Shown here: piece by piece, positions 19,410 to 29,082 of the stretch
How positions within the stretch are numbered: position 1 is the stretch's first letter
Layout of the letters: each line of letters begins with the position of its first letter
NCBI RefSeq assembly: GCF_035961655.1
Contig: NZ_CP108393.1
Span: 2,401,501-2,465,500 of the forward strand
From: Streptomyces sp. NBC_01317
Lineage (GTDB): Bacteria > Actinomycetota > Actinomycetes > Streptomycetales > Streptomycetaceae
DNA: 64,000 nucleotides
Direction: 5' to 3'
Position numbers and translations under genes: made by a program
Notes under the pieces: model-generated
Database searches by the model: none
Told to the model about the DNA's origin: nothing
Seen by the model: the letters and a program-made list of their open reading frames with translations, nothing else

Positions 19410-19631
19410 TCATGAGGTGAGCGCAGGCTCCCCTTGGTGGACCTCGATGTCCATGTTCTCGAACAACGAGTCTCCAGGGTGCTGTGCGACGGCGGCGTTC
19501 AACGCGTCGTTCTCGGACTGGATCCGTACGAGCTCGGATTCGAGGTCCTGGACACGCTTCTGAAGCCGTCGCATCTCGGCGAGGAGTCGCGGGTCGGAAC
19601 CGCCGACGTAACCGAGAAGCGCCTTTGCCAT
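19410..19631 (-). CDS. Small conserved coiled-coil protein
   Basis: Protein of 73 residues of unknown function. Residues about 13-45 form a clear coiled coil (DPRLLAEMRRLQKRVQDLESE), preceded by MAKALLGYVGG and followed by an acidic tail. It starts with ATG after a GGAGGACC site and is followed by a strong terminator, so it is a genuine single-gene unit. I recall similar short proteins in many actinobacteria, but no function. No membrane segment is seen. Confidence 0.75.
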   Translation of the reverse strand: MAKALLGYVGGSDPRLLAEMRRLQKRVQDLESELVRIQSENDALNAAVAQHPGDSLFENMDIEVHQGEPALTS

Positions 19632-20019
19632 GATGGATGGTCCTCCACACTGAGTGACCGACCGTATGCGGTTGGGTCATAGGGGAAATCGCACCCGCGA
19701 TGCCTGACAGTGCTTGCTCCACTGCGGTTCTTACTGCCAAACAGCTAAGGTGCGCGGGGATTCCAGAGTCTCACCAAAAAGTTTGACGGTCAACACGATC
19801 ACCGCCCGTGCAGGCCGTCGGCCCGGGGGGCCCGGCCGCCGGAACGCGGCACCGCCTCACCCACGGGCCCCTGCGGGCGTGGAGATCTTCGTTAATCGCG
19901 CAGCCTCGCACGGCGGGGCCATTTTTGGCAACCACCAGGTCAATGCCGACGTCCGCGGGTGCCGAGGGCGCGCGCCGGCCCTCCGGCCGGTGTCCTGAAA
20001 CCCCTCCCGGACGGCCGGC
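19632..20019. other. Intergenic region, no gene seen
   Basis: These 388 bp between acyP and the small coiled-coil gene show no coding pattern. The part near 19700-19800 is the least GC-rich and includes a palindromic ttgacggtcaa (19784-19794), possibly a promoter or regulator site for the coiled-coil gene. I cannot assign a clear -35/-10 pair. Confidence 0.4.
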
Positions 20020-20307
20020 TCAGCGGATCGCGAAGGTCTCGTACCCCCCGCGCGCTGTGCCCCATATCTCTGTCACACCGTCGACCCGTCCGGGTGTGTC
20101 GCCGGAGCGCAGCCACTCCAGGAGGCCGTGGCACTTCTCACGCGCCCCTTCCGCCACCACCTGCACCCGGCCGTCGTCGAGGTTGAGCGCGAACCCGGTC
20201 AGCCCGCCGATCTCCAGCGCGTTCGCCCTGGTGAACCAGCGGAAGCCCACTCCCTGTACCCGCCCGCGCACCCAGGCGGTGAGCCGTACGTCGTCATTCA
20301 CGGCCAC
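20020..20307 (-). CDS. acyP: Acylphosphatase
   Basis: Small hydrolase of acyl phosphates, 95 residues, the usual family length. The signature [12 protein letters not shown] contains the catalytic arginine (Arg23), and [16 protein letters not shown] contains the catalytic asparagine (Asn42). The C-terminal pattern [13 protein letters not shown] is a variant of the family ending. Divergent from the CAP-domain gene; acyP near smc and mutM is the usual Streptomyces order. Confidence 0.93.
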   Translation of the reverse strand: MAVNDDVRLTAWVRGRVQGVGFRWFTRANALEIGGLTGFALNLDDGRVQVVAEGAREKCHGLLEWLRSGDTPGRVDGVTEIWGTARGGYETFAIR

Positions 20308-20373
20308 ACGTTATCCCCGCCAATCGGCCGTACGACACGTCGGCCCCGGACGCCATGGGCTACAGTCCGGTCA

Positions 20374-20407
20374 CAATGAGCCTCACTCGAACGGGTGAGG
20401 CACATTG
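20374..20407. promoter_or_regulatory. 13-bp inverted repeat upstream of the CAP-domain gene
   Basis: Arms caatgagcctcac (20374-20386) and gtgaggcacattg (20395-20407) are complementary with one mismatch, separated by 8 nt. It lies 41 bp upstream of the CAP gene start and could be an operator or a 5' UTR hairpin. Confidence 0.55.
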
Positions 20408-20447
20408 CTATCAAGATCAGGTCGAGAGCATGAGGAAGGCACAGTCG

Positions 20448-21353
20448 ATGGGACGCCATTCGCGCTCCGCCGCCGTACCCGCCGCTGTTGACTACGCGGA
20501 CGCCACGGCAGGCAGGCACCGGGGTGGTGCACGCCGTAAGCGGCGGGTCGCCGCCCCCGTGAGGACCGGACTGCTCGGCGCCTCGGCGGCGATGGCCGTC
20601 GGCGCGGTGGCGGTGGCCTCGGGGCTGCTGCCCGGCGGTGACCAGTACAACGTCGGCGGTGGGCCGACCGGTGAGCAGGTACGCACCGACGGCGCGCCGG
20701 AGCTGCTGGAGCAGGGCAGCGCCTCGGCCGAGCCCACGGAATACCCGTCCGCCTCCGTGTCCGCCTCGCCCTCGACGCCGGGCCGGGTGCCGACCACCCC
20801 GGCCAAGAAGCGCGCCGCCACCCCGTCGAAGCCGTCGGCCGACGCGTCGAAGAAGGCGAAGGTCCCGGTCACCCGGGCGCCCGAGACGAAGAAGACCGAG
20901 GCCCCCGCGACGAAGGCCCCGGAGCCCGAGCAGACGACCCAGCGCGCGGCCGAGGGCCAGGTGCAGGGCCCCGCGGCGGCGTCCGCCGCGACCGCCGTCC
21001 TCTCCTTGGTGAACGAGGAGCGGGCGAAGGTCGGATGCGCCCCGGTCAAGGCCGACGCCTCCCTGGCCGGGCTGGCCCAGGACTTCAGCGAGGACATGGC
21101 CGCGCGCGGCTTCTTCGACCACACGGATCCCGACGGGAAGACTCCGTGGGACCGCGCGGACCAGGCCGGGGTGCAGAAGCTCGGCGGCGAGAACATAGCC
21201 AGGGGCCAGGCCGACGCCCAGGCGGTGATGGACTCGTGGATGAACAGCGAGGGCCACCGGGCGAACATATTGAACTGCGACTACACCCGGCTGGGCGTAG
21301 GGGTGCACACCGGCACGGGCGGCCCGTGGTGGACACAGGACTTCGGGTTCTGA
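20448..21353 (+). CDS. Membrane-anchored or secreted CAP-domain protein
   Basis: CAP/SCP-like (CRISP-PR1) domain protein of 301 residues. The N-terminus is cytoplasmic and basic (RKRRVAAPVRTG), followed by one hydrophobic segment (LLGASAAMAVGAVAVASGLL, about 43-62), then a long Ser/Thr/Pro/Lys-rich linker, and the CAP domain from about residue 180 with the motifs FFDHTDPDG, GGENIARG, and SEGHRANIL that supply the conserved His and Glu residues. Cell-surface function is likely; the activity is unknown. I chose the ATG at 20448 because AGGAAGG lies 8 bp upstream; an ATG at 20430 is the alternative. Confidence 0.85.
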   Translation: MGRHSRSAAVPAAVDYADATAGRHRGGARRKRRVAAPVRTGLLGASAAMAVGAVAVASGLLPGGDQYNVGGGPTGEQVRTDGAPELLEQGSASAEPTEYPSASVSASPSTPGRVPTTPAKKRAATPSKPSADASKKAKVPVTRAPETKKTEAPATKAPEPEQTTQRAAEGQVQGPAAASAATAVLSLVNEERAKVGCAPVKADASLAGLAQDFSEDMAARGFFDHTDPDGKTPWDRADQAGVQKLGGENIARGQADAQAVMDSWMNSEGHRANILNCDYTRLGVGVHTGTGGPWWTQDFGF

Positions 21354-21405
21354 CGGCCTGACGACACCACCGGTACGGAACGACAGCACCACCCGTACGG
21401 AAGGC

Positions 21406-22266
21406 CTACACCGCCGTACGCGGCGGGCGCTGGCAGTGGGGGCAGAAATAGCTGGAGCGGTTCATCCACGGCCTGCGCCGGATGGGGGTCCCGCAGCGCC
21501 GGCACGGCTCGCCCTCCCGGCCGTACGCGTCCAGCGACCGGTCGAAGTAACCCGATTCGCCGTTCACATTGACGTACAGGCTGTCGAAGCTGGTGCCGCC
21601 GACGGCGAGCGCGCCGTTCATCACGTCCCGCGCGTGACCGAGCAGTTCGACGGCGCGCGGCCGGGGCAGGGTCGCGGTGGGGCGTTCGTAGTGCAGCTTG
21701 GCGCGCCAGAGCGCCTCGTCCGCGTAGATGTTGCCGACGCCGCTGATCAGTGACTGGTCCAGGAGCGCGCGTTTGACGGTCGTACGGCGCAGGCGCAGCG
21801 CCTTGTAGAACGCGTCGTCGTCGAACTCCGGGTCCAGGGGGTCCCTGGCGATGTGCGCGATGACGTCGGGCAGCCCGTCGGGGGAATTGTCGTGCAGCGA
21901 GAGCCCGCCGAAGGTGCGCTGGTCGACGAAGCGCAGCTCGGTGCCGAGGGAGTCGGCGAACCGGATGCGGATCCGCAGGTGTTTCTCGTCGGGCGTGGTC
22001 TCCGGCTGGACGAGGAGCTGACCGCTCATGCCGAGGTGGCCGAGGATCGAGGCGTCGGTGTCGGCGAGCGGGAGCCAGAGGTATTTGCCGCGCCGGCGGG
22101 CCGTGCCGATGGTGTGGCCCTTGATGCGGGCCGCGAAGTCCTCACCGCCGGCGAGGTGGCGCCGTACCGCGCGCGGATGCAGGACGTCGGTCGCGGCGAC
22201 GGTCCGGCCGCTGACCCAGCGCTCCAGACCACGCCGTACCACTTCGACCTCGGGCAGCTCGGGCAC
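21406..22266 (-). CDS. mutM: Formamidopyrimidine-DNA glycosylase
   Basis: Base-excision repair enzyme that removes 8-oxoguanine and cleaves abasic sites; 286 residues. It begins [14 protein letters not shown], giving the catalytic Pro2 and Glu3 after removal of the initiator. The H2TH region ([19 protein letters not shown]) and the C-terminal zinc finger (CRRCGT and CPHC pairs) are intact. The GTG at 22266 is fixed by the PELPE N-terminus and an AGGAG site. It is downstream of rnc, as usual in Streptomyces. Confidence 0.96.
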   Translation of the reverse strand: MPELPEVEVVRRGLERWVSGRTVAATDVLHPRAVRRHLAGGEDFAARIKGHTIGTARRRGKYLWLPLADTDASILGHLGMSGQLLVQPETTPDEKHLRIRIRFADSLGTELRFVDQRTFGGLSLHDNSPDGLPDVIAHIARDPLDPEFDDDAFYKALRLRRTTVKRALLDQSLISGVGNIYADEALWRAKLHYERPTATLPRPRAVELLGHARDVMNGALAVGGTSFDSLYVNVNGESGYFDRSLDAYGREGEPCRRCGTPIRRRPWMNRSSYFCPHCQRPPRTAV

Positions 22267-22389
22267 GGGACTCCTCGCGGGACAGCCGGACAGGACAGGC
22301 CGGACAGGACAAGAGCGTGAACGGGCGACGCCCCTCACACCGGGGTTCGGTGCGAGGGGCGTACCAAAAGGACCGTACGGCTGACCGTG

Positions 22390-23343
22390 CTACCGGTCAG
22401 CCGCGTCCGCGGAAGCGGGGTCGGCAGGGACCACGCCGTCAGGATCGATGCCGTGCCCGGAGTGCCCGGAGCCGGAGCCCGAGCCGTTGACGGACCCCGA
22501 GCCGTTGGCCTCGGGGCCGGACGGCGCCACGTCCCCGGGAACCCCCGGGGTCTCCGGGGCCGGGTCGGCCCCTTCGATGTGCACGACGTTCTTCTCCGCC
22601 GCCGCCCGTTCGTCCGCGTCGGCCCTGATCGACCGCCACGCGGACTCCGCCGCCTGCTGTTCCGCTTCCTTCTTGCTGCGGCCGGTGCCGGTGCCGTACG
22701 AGACACCACCGACGCGGGCGGCAGCAGTGAAGGTCTTTTCGTGATCGGGGCCGGTTTCCGTGACGAGATACTCGGGAACCCCGAGACTCTCCGCCGCGGT
22801 GAGCTCCTGGAGACTGGTCTTCCAGTCCAGGCCGGCTCCGAGGTTGGAGGACTTCTCGATGAGCGGGTCGAAGAGCCGGTGCACCAGCTCCGAGGCCGCG
22901 TCGAGACCCTGGTCGAGATAGACGGCGCCGATCACCGCTTCAAGGGTGTCGGCGAGGATGGAAGCCTTGTCCCGGCCACCCGTGCCCTCTTCGCCCCGGC
23001 CGAGCCGGATGAAGGAGCCGAGTTCCAGGCCGCGGCCCACTTCCGCCAGCGCACGCGAGTTGACCACCGCGGCCCGCAATTTGGCCAGCTGGCCTTCAGG
23101 CAGGTCGGGATGGGTGCGGTACAGCGTGTCCGTGACCACCAGGCCGAGCACCGAATCCCCGAGGAATTCGAGCCGCTCGTTGGTGGGCAGACCGCCGTTC
23201 TCGTACGCGAACGAACGATGGGTCAGCGCACGCACCAGAAGGGCGGACTCCAGCTGATAGCCGAGCCGCCCTTCCAGAAGCGTGGGGGACGAGGCCGTAC
23301 TGACGTTGTCTGCCTGCTTCTTGGCAGTGGACAGTTCAGACAT
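22390..23343 (-). CDS. rnc: Ribonuclease III (AbsB)
   Basis: Double-strand-specific endoribonuclease of 317 residues that processes rRNA and many mRNAs. In S. coelicolor it is also known as absB, a global regulator of antibiotic synthesis. The catalytic signature [15 protein letters not shown] and the second acidic cluster [16 protein letters not shown] are present, followed by a dsRNA-binding domain ([20 protein letters not shown] ... [16 protein letters not shown]). The last ~65 residues are a Gly/Ser/Pro-rich tail. Start ATG 23343 follows GAGAGG. It is in an operon-like run with rpmF and yceD upstream. Confidence 0.96.
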   Translation of the reverse strand: MSELSTAKKQADNVSTASSPTLLEGRLGYQLESALLVRALTHRSFAYENGGLPTNERLEFLGDSVLGLVVTDTLYRTHPDLPEGQLAKLRAAVVNSRALAEVGRGLELGSFIRLGRGEEGTGGRDKASILADTLEAVIGAVYLDQGLDAASELVHRLFDPLIEKSSNLGAGLDWKTSLQELTAAESLGVPEYLVTETGPDHEKTFTAAARVGGVSYGTGTGRSKKEAEQQAAESAWRSIRADADERAAAEKNVVHIEGADPAPETPGVPGDVAPSGPEANGSGSVNGSGSGSGHSGHGIDPDGVVPADPASADAADR

Positions 23344-23362
23344 CGTGCCTCTCACCAGCCGC

Positions 23363-23536
23363 TCAGACCTCGAGGACCTGGCGCTTGTTGTACGTGCCAC
23401 AGCTCGGGCACGCGATGTGCTGGAGCTTCGGCTCCTGGCAGCGCTCGCACGACACCAGGGTGGGGACCGCAGCCTTCCACTGCGACCGGCGGTGGCGCGT
23501 GTTGCTGCGCGACATCTTCCGCTTCGGAACAGCCAC
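23363..23536 (-). CDS. rpmF: 50S ribosomal protein L32
   Basis: Ribosomal protein L32 of 57 residues, [20 protein letters not shown] at the N-terminus. Two Cys pairs (CERC at 30-33 and CPSC at 43-46) indicate the zinc-binding (C+) form. The GTG at 23536 follows AGGAG. It lies 2 bp after the yceD stop and 19 bp before rnc, the classical yceD-rpmF-rnc arrangement. Confidence 0.95.
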   Translation of the reverse strand: MAVPKRKMSRSNTRHRRSQWKAAVPTLVSCERCQEPKLQHIACPSCGTYNKRQVLEV

Positions 23537-23538
23537 GG

Positions 23539-24258
23539 CTACTTCTCCTGCTTCTCGTCGACGCCAGCTGCGGCGCCGCCCATGTTGTCCTTCTCGCCGT
23601 CCTTGACGGTTTCGGCGAGTCCCTGCAATGCCGCCCAACGGATGTCGACGGCGTCGTGGTGGTGACCGGGATTCTCCTCCAGCCTGATTCCGCATTCGGA
23701 ACACAGGCCGGCGCAGGTCTCCCGGCACACCGGCTGCATCGGCAGTGCGAGCACCACCGCATCACGCAGCACCGGTTCGAGGTCGAACAGTCCGTCCTCG
23801 ATGAACAGCGTGTCCTCGTCGTCCTCGGCGTCGTCGCCGGGCTCCGCACGGATGCGGCCCCGGTCATCGGCGTCGTGGTACGAGAACAGCTCCTGGAAGT
23901 CCGCCTCGACCGGTTGGCCCAGCGGCTCCAGACACCTTACGCACTCCCCCTCGGCCGTCGCACGGGCGGTGCCGGTGACAAGCACGCCCTCCATGACGGA
24001 TTCGATACGGAGAGTGAGGTCCACCGGGCCGCCCTCGGGCGTGCCGATGACTCCGCCGATGCCGAAGTCCTGGGGTGCGGGGACCGTCCTGGTCAGCTTC
24101 CTGAGCGCACCAGGACGCCGCCCCAGCTCGTGTGTGTCGAACACGAGGGGGTCGCGGTGGTCGAGGCGCGCGTTCAGGGCTGTTCCAACTTTCGGATCGT
24201 GGAGGGGCCGCCACAGTGTCGCGGAAACGAAGAGGGCAGCGGGGCCGCGGACATACAC
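23539..24258 (-). CDS. YceD/DUF177 family protein
   Basis: Conserved partner of rpmF. The recognisable core runs from [19 protein letters not shown] to the Cys motifs CVRCLEPL and [13 protein letters not shown] typical of DUF177; E. coli YceD is linked to 23S rRNA metabolism, and the same role here is inference. The start is uncertain: the homologous N-terminus would begin at NARLDHRD, but that position carries CTG (about 24177) rather than ATG, so I give the upstream ATG at 24258 as the annotated start. Residues before NARLDHR are not conserved-looking. Confidence 0.85.
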   Translation of the reverse strand: MYVRGPAALFVSATLWRPLHDPKVGTALNARLDHRDPLVFDTHELGRRPGALRKLTRTVPAPQDFGIGGVIGTPEGGPVDLTLRIESVMEGVLVTGTARATAEGECVRCLEPLGQPVEADFQELFSYHDADDRGRIRAEPGDDAEDDEDTLFIEDGLFDLEPVLRDAVVLALPMQPVCRETCAGLCSECGIRLEENPGHHHDAVDIRWAALQGLAETVKDGEKDNMGGAAAGVDEKQEK

Positions 24259-24319
24259 GCGGCCGAAGAGCCAGGGTACTGGACCGGCCGCCGTAGGCCC
24301 AATCCGGGCCCCGGGTGCC

Positions 24320-25501
24320 TCAGCGGCCCTGTTCGTACCGGCGCAGCTGGTCGAGGTCGATCATGCTCGTGTCGAAGAGGCTGGTCTCGTCCAGGGCGCC
24401 CTGCTGGTCGGGATGGGGCCGGCCGGGCTGGTGCTGCGGGACGGGCGGCTGCTGGTCGGCGGGCTGCTGCCAGCCGTAGTTCGGGTCGTAGCCCTGGGCC
24501 TGGCCCTGCTCCTGGCCGTATCCCTGGGTGACCGGGGGCTGCTGCTGGTACGCGTACGGGTCCTGCTGGTAGCCGGCCCCGTAGGTGTCCTGCTGCCCGT
24601 ATCCGGCGTACGCCTGGTCGGTGTAAGCCGGGTCCTGGTAGCCGGTCTCCTGGTACGCGGCGGCCGGCTGCCCGTAGGCGGGGTCCACGTACGGCTGCTG
24701 GGCGGGGACCTGGGGCACCTGCGCGGCCTGCGCCGCCTCCTGCCCGGCGGGCTGCTCGCGCGGCAGCTCCGCGAGGTCCGCCCAGTGGTCGGCGTCGCTG
24801 GTCTGCATCTGGGGGCCCGCCGCGTCCTGGGCGGCGAGGTGCGCGGCCAGGTCGTCGATCTCGGTCCTGCCCAGCAGCTTCTGCCGGCCTCGGCCGACGG
24901 CTTCGAGGGTCTTGGAGAGGACCGCCTCGAAGGCGCCGATCTTGGCGTCCACGTATTCGTCGGCGCGCCTGATCAGGGTCTCGGGGTCGGCGCTGTACTC
25001 GGGTGCGTCGTCGGCGTCGTCGGCCTCGGAGCCGTACCCCTGCTCGCCGCGCCCCGGATCGCGGCCCAGCAGCTTCTCGCGGCCACGGTCGACGGAGCCG
25101 ATGGTCTTGGTGAGGACCACCTCGAAGTTGGCGAGCTTGGAGTCGACGTAGTCGTCGGCCTCGGCCTTGACCTCGGCGGCGTCCCTGCGGGCCTCGGAGA
25201 GGATCCGGTCGGCCTCCTCCTGGGCGCGGCGGGCGACCGCCGTGTCGGAGATGAGGGTGGTGCGTTCCGCGTGGGCGGCGCCGATGATCCGGTCGGCCTC
25301 CTGGCGGGCCTGGGCGGCGAGCTGTTCGTGGCCGCCGAGCAGTTCCTGGGCCTGGGCCAGCGAGCCGGGGAGCGCGTCGCGCACCTCTTCCAGCATCGCG
25401 AGGAGCTCGGCGCGGTTCACCACGCAGGACGCCGACATGGGCATGGAGCGGGCACTGCCCACCGTGTCGACGATCTCGTCGAGCTTCTTCTGCACGTCCA
25501 C
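24320..25501 (-). CDS. Coiled-coil protein with internal duplication and Gln/Tyr-rich tail
   Basis: Protein of 393 residues, often labelled a cell-division initiation protein or ATP synthase B-like in Streptomyces, but its function is unknown to me. Residues 30-145 form Ala/Glu/Arg-rich coiled coil reminiscent of DivIVA or stator subunits. A 33-residue segment is duplicated (about 115-147, YVDSKLANFEVVLTKTI ... GREKLLGR; and 180-212, YVDAKIGAFEAVLSKTL ... GRQKLLGR). The region after 260 is rich in Gln, Pro, Tyr and Gly (QQPYVDPAYGQPAAAYQE) and likely disordered. Upstream of yceD and downstream of coaD. Confidence 0.8.
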   Translation of the reverse strand: MDVQKKLDEIVDTVGSARSMPMSASCVVNRAELLAMLEEVRDALPGSLAQAQELLGGHEQLAAQARQEADRIIGAAHAERTTLISDTAVARRAQEEADRILSEARRDAAEVKAEADDYVDSKLANFEVVLTKTIGSVDRGREKLLGRDPGRGEQGYGSEADDADDAPEYSADPETLIRRADEYVDAKIGAFEAVLSKTLEAVGRGRQKLLGRTEIDDLAAHLAAQDAAGPQMQTSDADHWADLAELPREQPAGQEAAQAAQVPQVPAQQPYVDPAYGQPAAAYQETGYQDPAYTDQAYAGYGQQDTYGAGYQQDPYAYQQQPPVTQGYGQEQGQAQGYDPNYGWQQPADQQPPVPQHQPGRPHPDQQGALDETSLFDTSMIDLDQLRRYEQGR

Positions 25502-25599
25502 CGTGTGCTCGCCACTCTCTCAGCTGGTTTGGAGACGGACGCAACGACTGTACGGCCAGTGGGAGCCGGTCGGACACCGGATGAGGGGCTGCCGGGTCG

Positions 25600-26690
<1,091 letters not shown>

Positions 26691-26790
26691 GGGTGTCGCG
26701 AACCTCGGTTTTCCTGGGTAGGGAGCGGGCGGGGCTGCGGGTGCGGCGGGTGCTGCCCTCACGATAGGGCGTACGACCCGGCGGGGCCTT

Positions 26791-26846
26791 GTCAGCCCTG
26801 GTCCGAGGAGCGGTCAGCCCTTGTCGACGAGCCGTCAGCCCTTGTC
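26791..26846. repeat. Tandem copies of the recG 3' end
   Basis: The word gtcagcccttgtc, which holds the recG stop codon at 26834-26846, recurs at 26813-26825 and, with one change, at 26791-26803, a period of 21-22 bp. On the minus strand this repeats the terminal Asp-Lys-Gly-stop codons of recG beyond the gene. Confidence 0.8.
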
Positions 26847-29057
26847 CAGGTAGCGCTCCCGGTCGGCGTCCAGCAGGGCGTCCAGGGTCATCCGCAGCTC
26901 CGGGTAGCGCGCCAGCTCCGGGTCCTCGGCGACCACCGCGACGGCCTCCTCGCGGGCCGCCGCGATGATCTCCTCGTCGTCGATGACGGCGAGCATCCGC
27001 AGGGACGAGCGGACCCCGGACTGGGCCTGGCCGAGGACGTCGCCCTCGCGGCGCTGCTCCAGGTCGATACGGGACAGCTCGAAGCCGTCCAGGGTGGCCG
27101 CGACCGCGCCGAGCCTGGCCCGCGCCGGGCTCGCCTCGGGCATGTCCGTGACCAGCAGGCAGAGCCCGGGGGCCGAGCCCCGGCCGACCCGGCCGCGCAG
27201 CTGGTGCAGCTGGCTGACGCCGAACCGGTCCGCGTCCATGATCACCATCGCGGTCGCGTTCGGCACGTTCACCCCGACCTCGATGACCGTCGTCGCGACC
27301 AGGACGTCCACCTCGCCGGCGGCGAAGCGGCGCATCACGGAGTCCTTGTCGTCGGGCTGCATCCGGCCGTGCAGGATCTCGATCCGCAGACCGGCGAGGG
27401 GTCCTTGGACCAGGTGGGCGGCGACCTCCACCACGGCCAGCGGCGGACGCTTCCCGTCCTCCTCGGGGGCCTTGTCGGCGGCTTTCCCCGAGGGCTTCCC
27501 CTTGGACGGCTTCTTCTTCCCCGCCTCGTCCTCGTCGTCCCCGATCCGGGGGCACACGACGTACGCCTGGTGGCCCTTGCCGACCTCCTCGCGCACCCGC
27601 TCCCACGCGCGGACCAGGAAGTGCGGCTTGTCCTCGGCCGGGACGACATGGCTGGCGATCGGCAGCCGCCCCGCCGGGAGCTGGTCCAGGACCGACGTCT
27701 CCAGGTCACCGAAGACCGTCATGGCGACCGTGCGGGGAATGGGCGTGGCCGTCATCACCAGCAGGTGCGGGGGCTGCTTGCCCTTGGAGCGCAGGGCGTC
27801 GCGCTGCTCGACACCGAAGCGGTGCTGCTCGTCCACCACGACCAGGCCGAGGTCGTGGAACTTCACCTTGTCCTCGATCAGCGCGTGGGTGCCGATCACG
27901 ATCCCGGCCTCACCCGTGACCAGGTCGAGCAGCGCCTGGCGCCGGGCCGCCGTGCCCATGGAACCGGTGAGCAGCACGACCTTCGTCGCCCTGTCGGCGC
28001 CCCCGAGCATGCCGCCCTGCGCCAGTTCGCCCATCATTTCCGTGATGGACCGGTGGTGCTGCTGGGCGAGGACCTCGGTCGGCGCGAGCATCGCGGCCTG
28101 TCCGCCCGCGTCCACGACGGTGAGCATCGCCCGCAGCGCGACGAGGGTCTTCCCCGAGCCCACTTCCCCCTGGAGCAGCCGGTGCATGGGGTGTTCGGTG
28201 GCGAGGTCGGCGAAGATCTCGGCGGTGACCTTGAGCTGGCCGTCGGTGAGGGTGAAGGGCAGACCGGCGTCCAGGGCGTCCAGCAGGCCGCCCGCGACCG
28301 GTTTCCTTGCCACGGCGGGCAGTTGGGCGTCGGCGTGGCGGCGGCGGGCGAGCGCGACCTGGAGGACGAACGCCTCGTCCCACTTGAGCCGCTCGCGCGC
28401 GTCCGCGATGTCCGCGCGGGTCTCGGGCCGGTGGACCTTGAGCAACGCCTCGGGCAGGGAGGCGAAACCGCGTCCTTCGCGGAGCGCCGGCGGCAGCGGG
28501 TCCAGGGCCTCGGCGGCCCGGGGCAGGACCGCGTCGACCGCCTTGGTGATCTTCCAGGACTCAAGGCCCTTGCAGGCGGGGTAGATCGGGATGAGCTTGC
28601 CCGCGAACGCGTCGACCGCGTCCTCGCCGCTGTCGGTGCCGAGCGCCACGTACGTCGGATGGGCCAGCTGGAGCTTGCGGTTGAACACGGACACCTTGCC
28701 CGCGAACATGCCCCGGCTGCCGGGCGGCAGGTCCTTGTGCGGCTTGTGGATGCCCCGGCCGAAGAAGACCAGCTGGAGCCGGCCGCTGCCGTCGGTGAGG
28801 GTGATCTCCAGGCGCTGGCCAGAGCCGCCTCCGTACCGCACGATCCGGGAGTCGGCGACCTGGGCGACCACCGTCACGTCCTCCTCCAGCGGCAGGTCGG
28901 CGAGCTTGGTCAGCTGGCCGCGCTCCTCGTACCGCCGGGGGTAGTGGTGCAGGAGATCGCCGACCGTGTGCAGGTCGAGGTGCTCGGCCATCACCTTCGC
29001 GGTGGCGGGGCCGAGTGTCTTCGTGAGGGATTCGTCCAGCGCTGACACACGATCCAT
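26835..29057 (-). CDS. recG: ATP-dependent DNA helicase RecG
   Basis: Branch-migrating helicase that remodels stalled replication forks and Holliday junctions; 740 residues. It has an N-terminal wedge/OB-fold region (HYPRRYEERGQLTKLADL), Walker A in LLQGEVGSGKTLVALRAM, the DEQH box (VVVDEQHRFGVEQR), and motifs MTATPIPRT, TTVIEVGVNVPNAT and QLRGRVGRG. A charged Lys/Glu/Ser/Pro insert (KPSKGKPSGKAADKAPEEDG) lies between the helicase subdomains. Start ATG 29057. Between the DAK2 gene and rsmD, all on the same strand. Confidence 0.97.
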   Translation of the reverse strand: MDRVSALDESLTKTLGPATAKVMAEHLDLHTVGDLLHHYPRRYEERGQLTKLADLPLEEDVTVVAQVADSRIVRYGGGSGQRLEITLTDGSGRLQLVFFGRGIHKPHKDLPPGSRGMFAGKVSVFNRKLQLAHPTYVALGTDSGEDAVDAFAGKLIPIYPACKGLESWKITKAVDAVLPRAAEALDPLPPALREGRGFASLPEALLKVHRPETRADIADARERLKWDEAFVLQVALARRRHADAQLPAVARKPVAGGLLDALDAGLPFTLTDGQLKVTAEIFADLATEHPMHRLLQGEVGSGKTLVALRAMLTVVDAGGQAAMLAPTEVLAQQHHRSITEMMGELAQGGMLGGADRATKVVLLTGSMGTAARRQALLDLVTGEAGIVIGTHALIEDKVKFHDLGLVVVDEQHRFGVEQRDALRSKGKQPPHLLVMTATPIPRTVAMTVFGDLETSVLDQLPAGRLPIASHVVPAEDKPHFLVRAWERVREEVGKGHQAYVVCPRIGDDEDEAGKKKPSKGKPSGKAADKAPEEDGKRPPLAVVEVAAHLVQGPLAGLRIEILHGRMQPDDKDSVMRRFAAGEVDVLVATTVIEVGVNVPNATAMVIMDADRFGVSQLHQLRGRVGRGSAPGLCLLVTDMPEASPARARLGAVAATLDGFELSRIDLEQRREGDVLGQAQSGVRSSLRMLAVIDDEEIIAAAREEAVAVVAEDPELARYPELRMTLDALLDADRERYLDKG

Positions 29058-29082
29058 TGCACACCACGGCACTGACAGAGAG

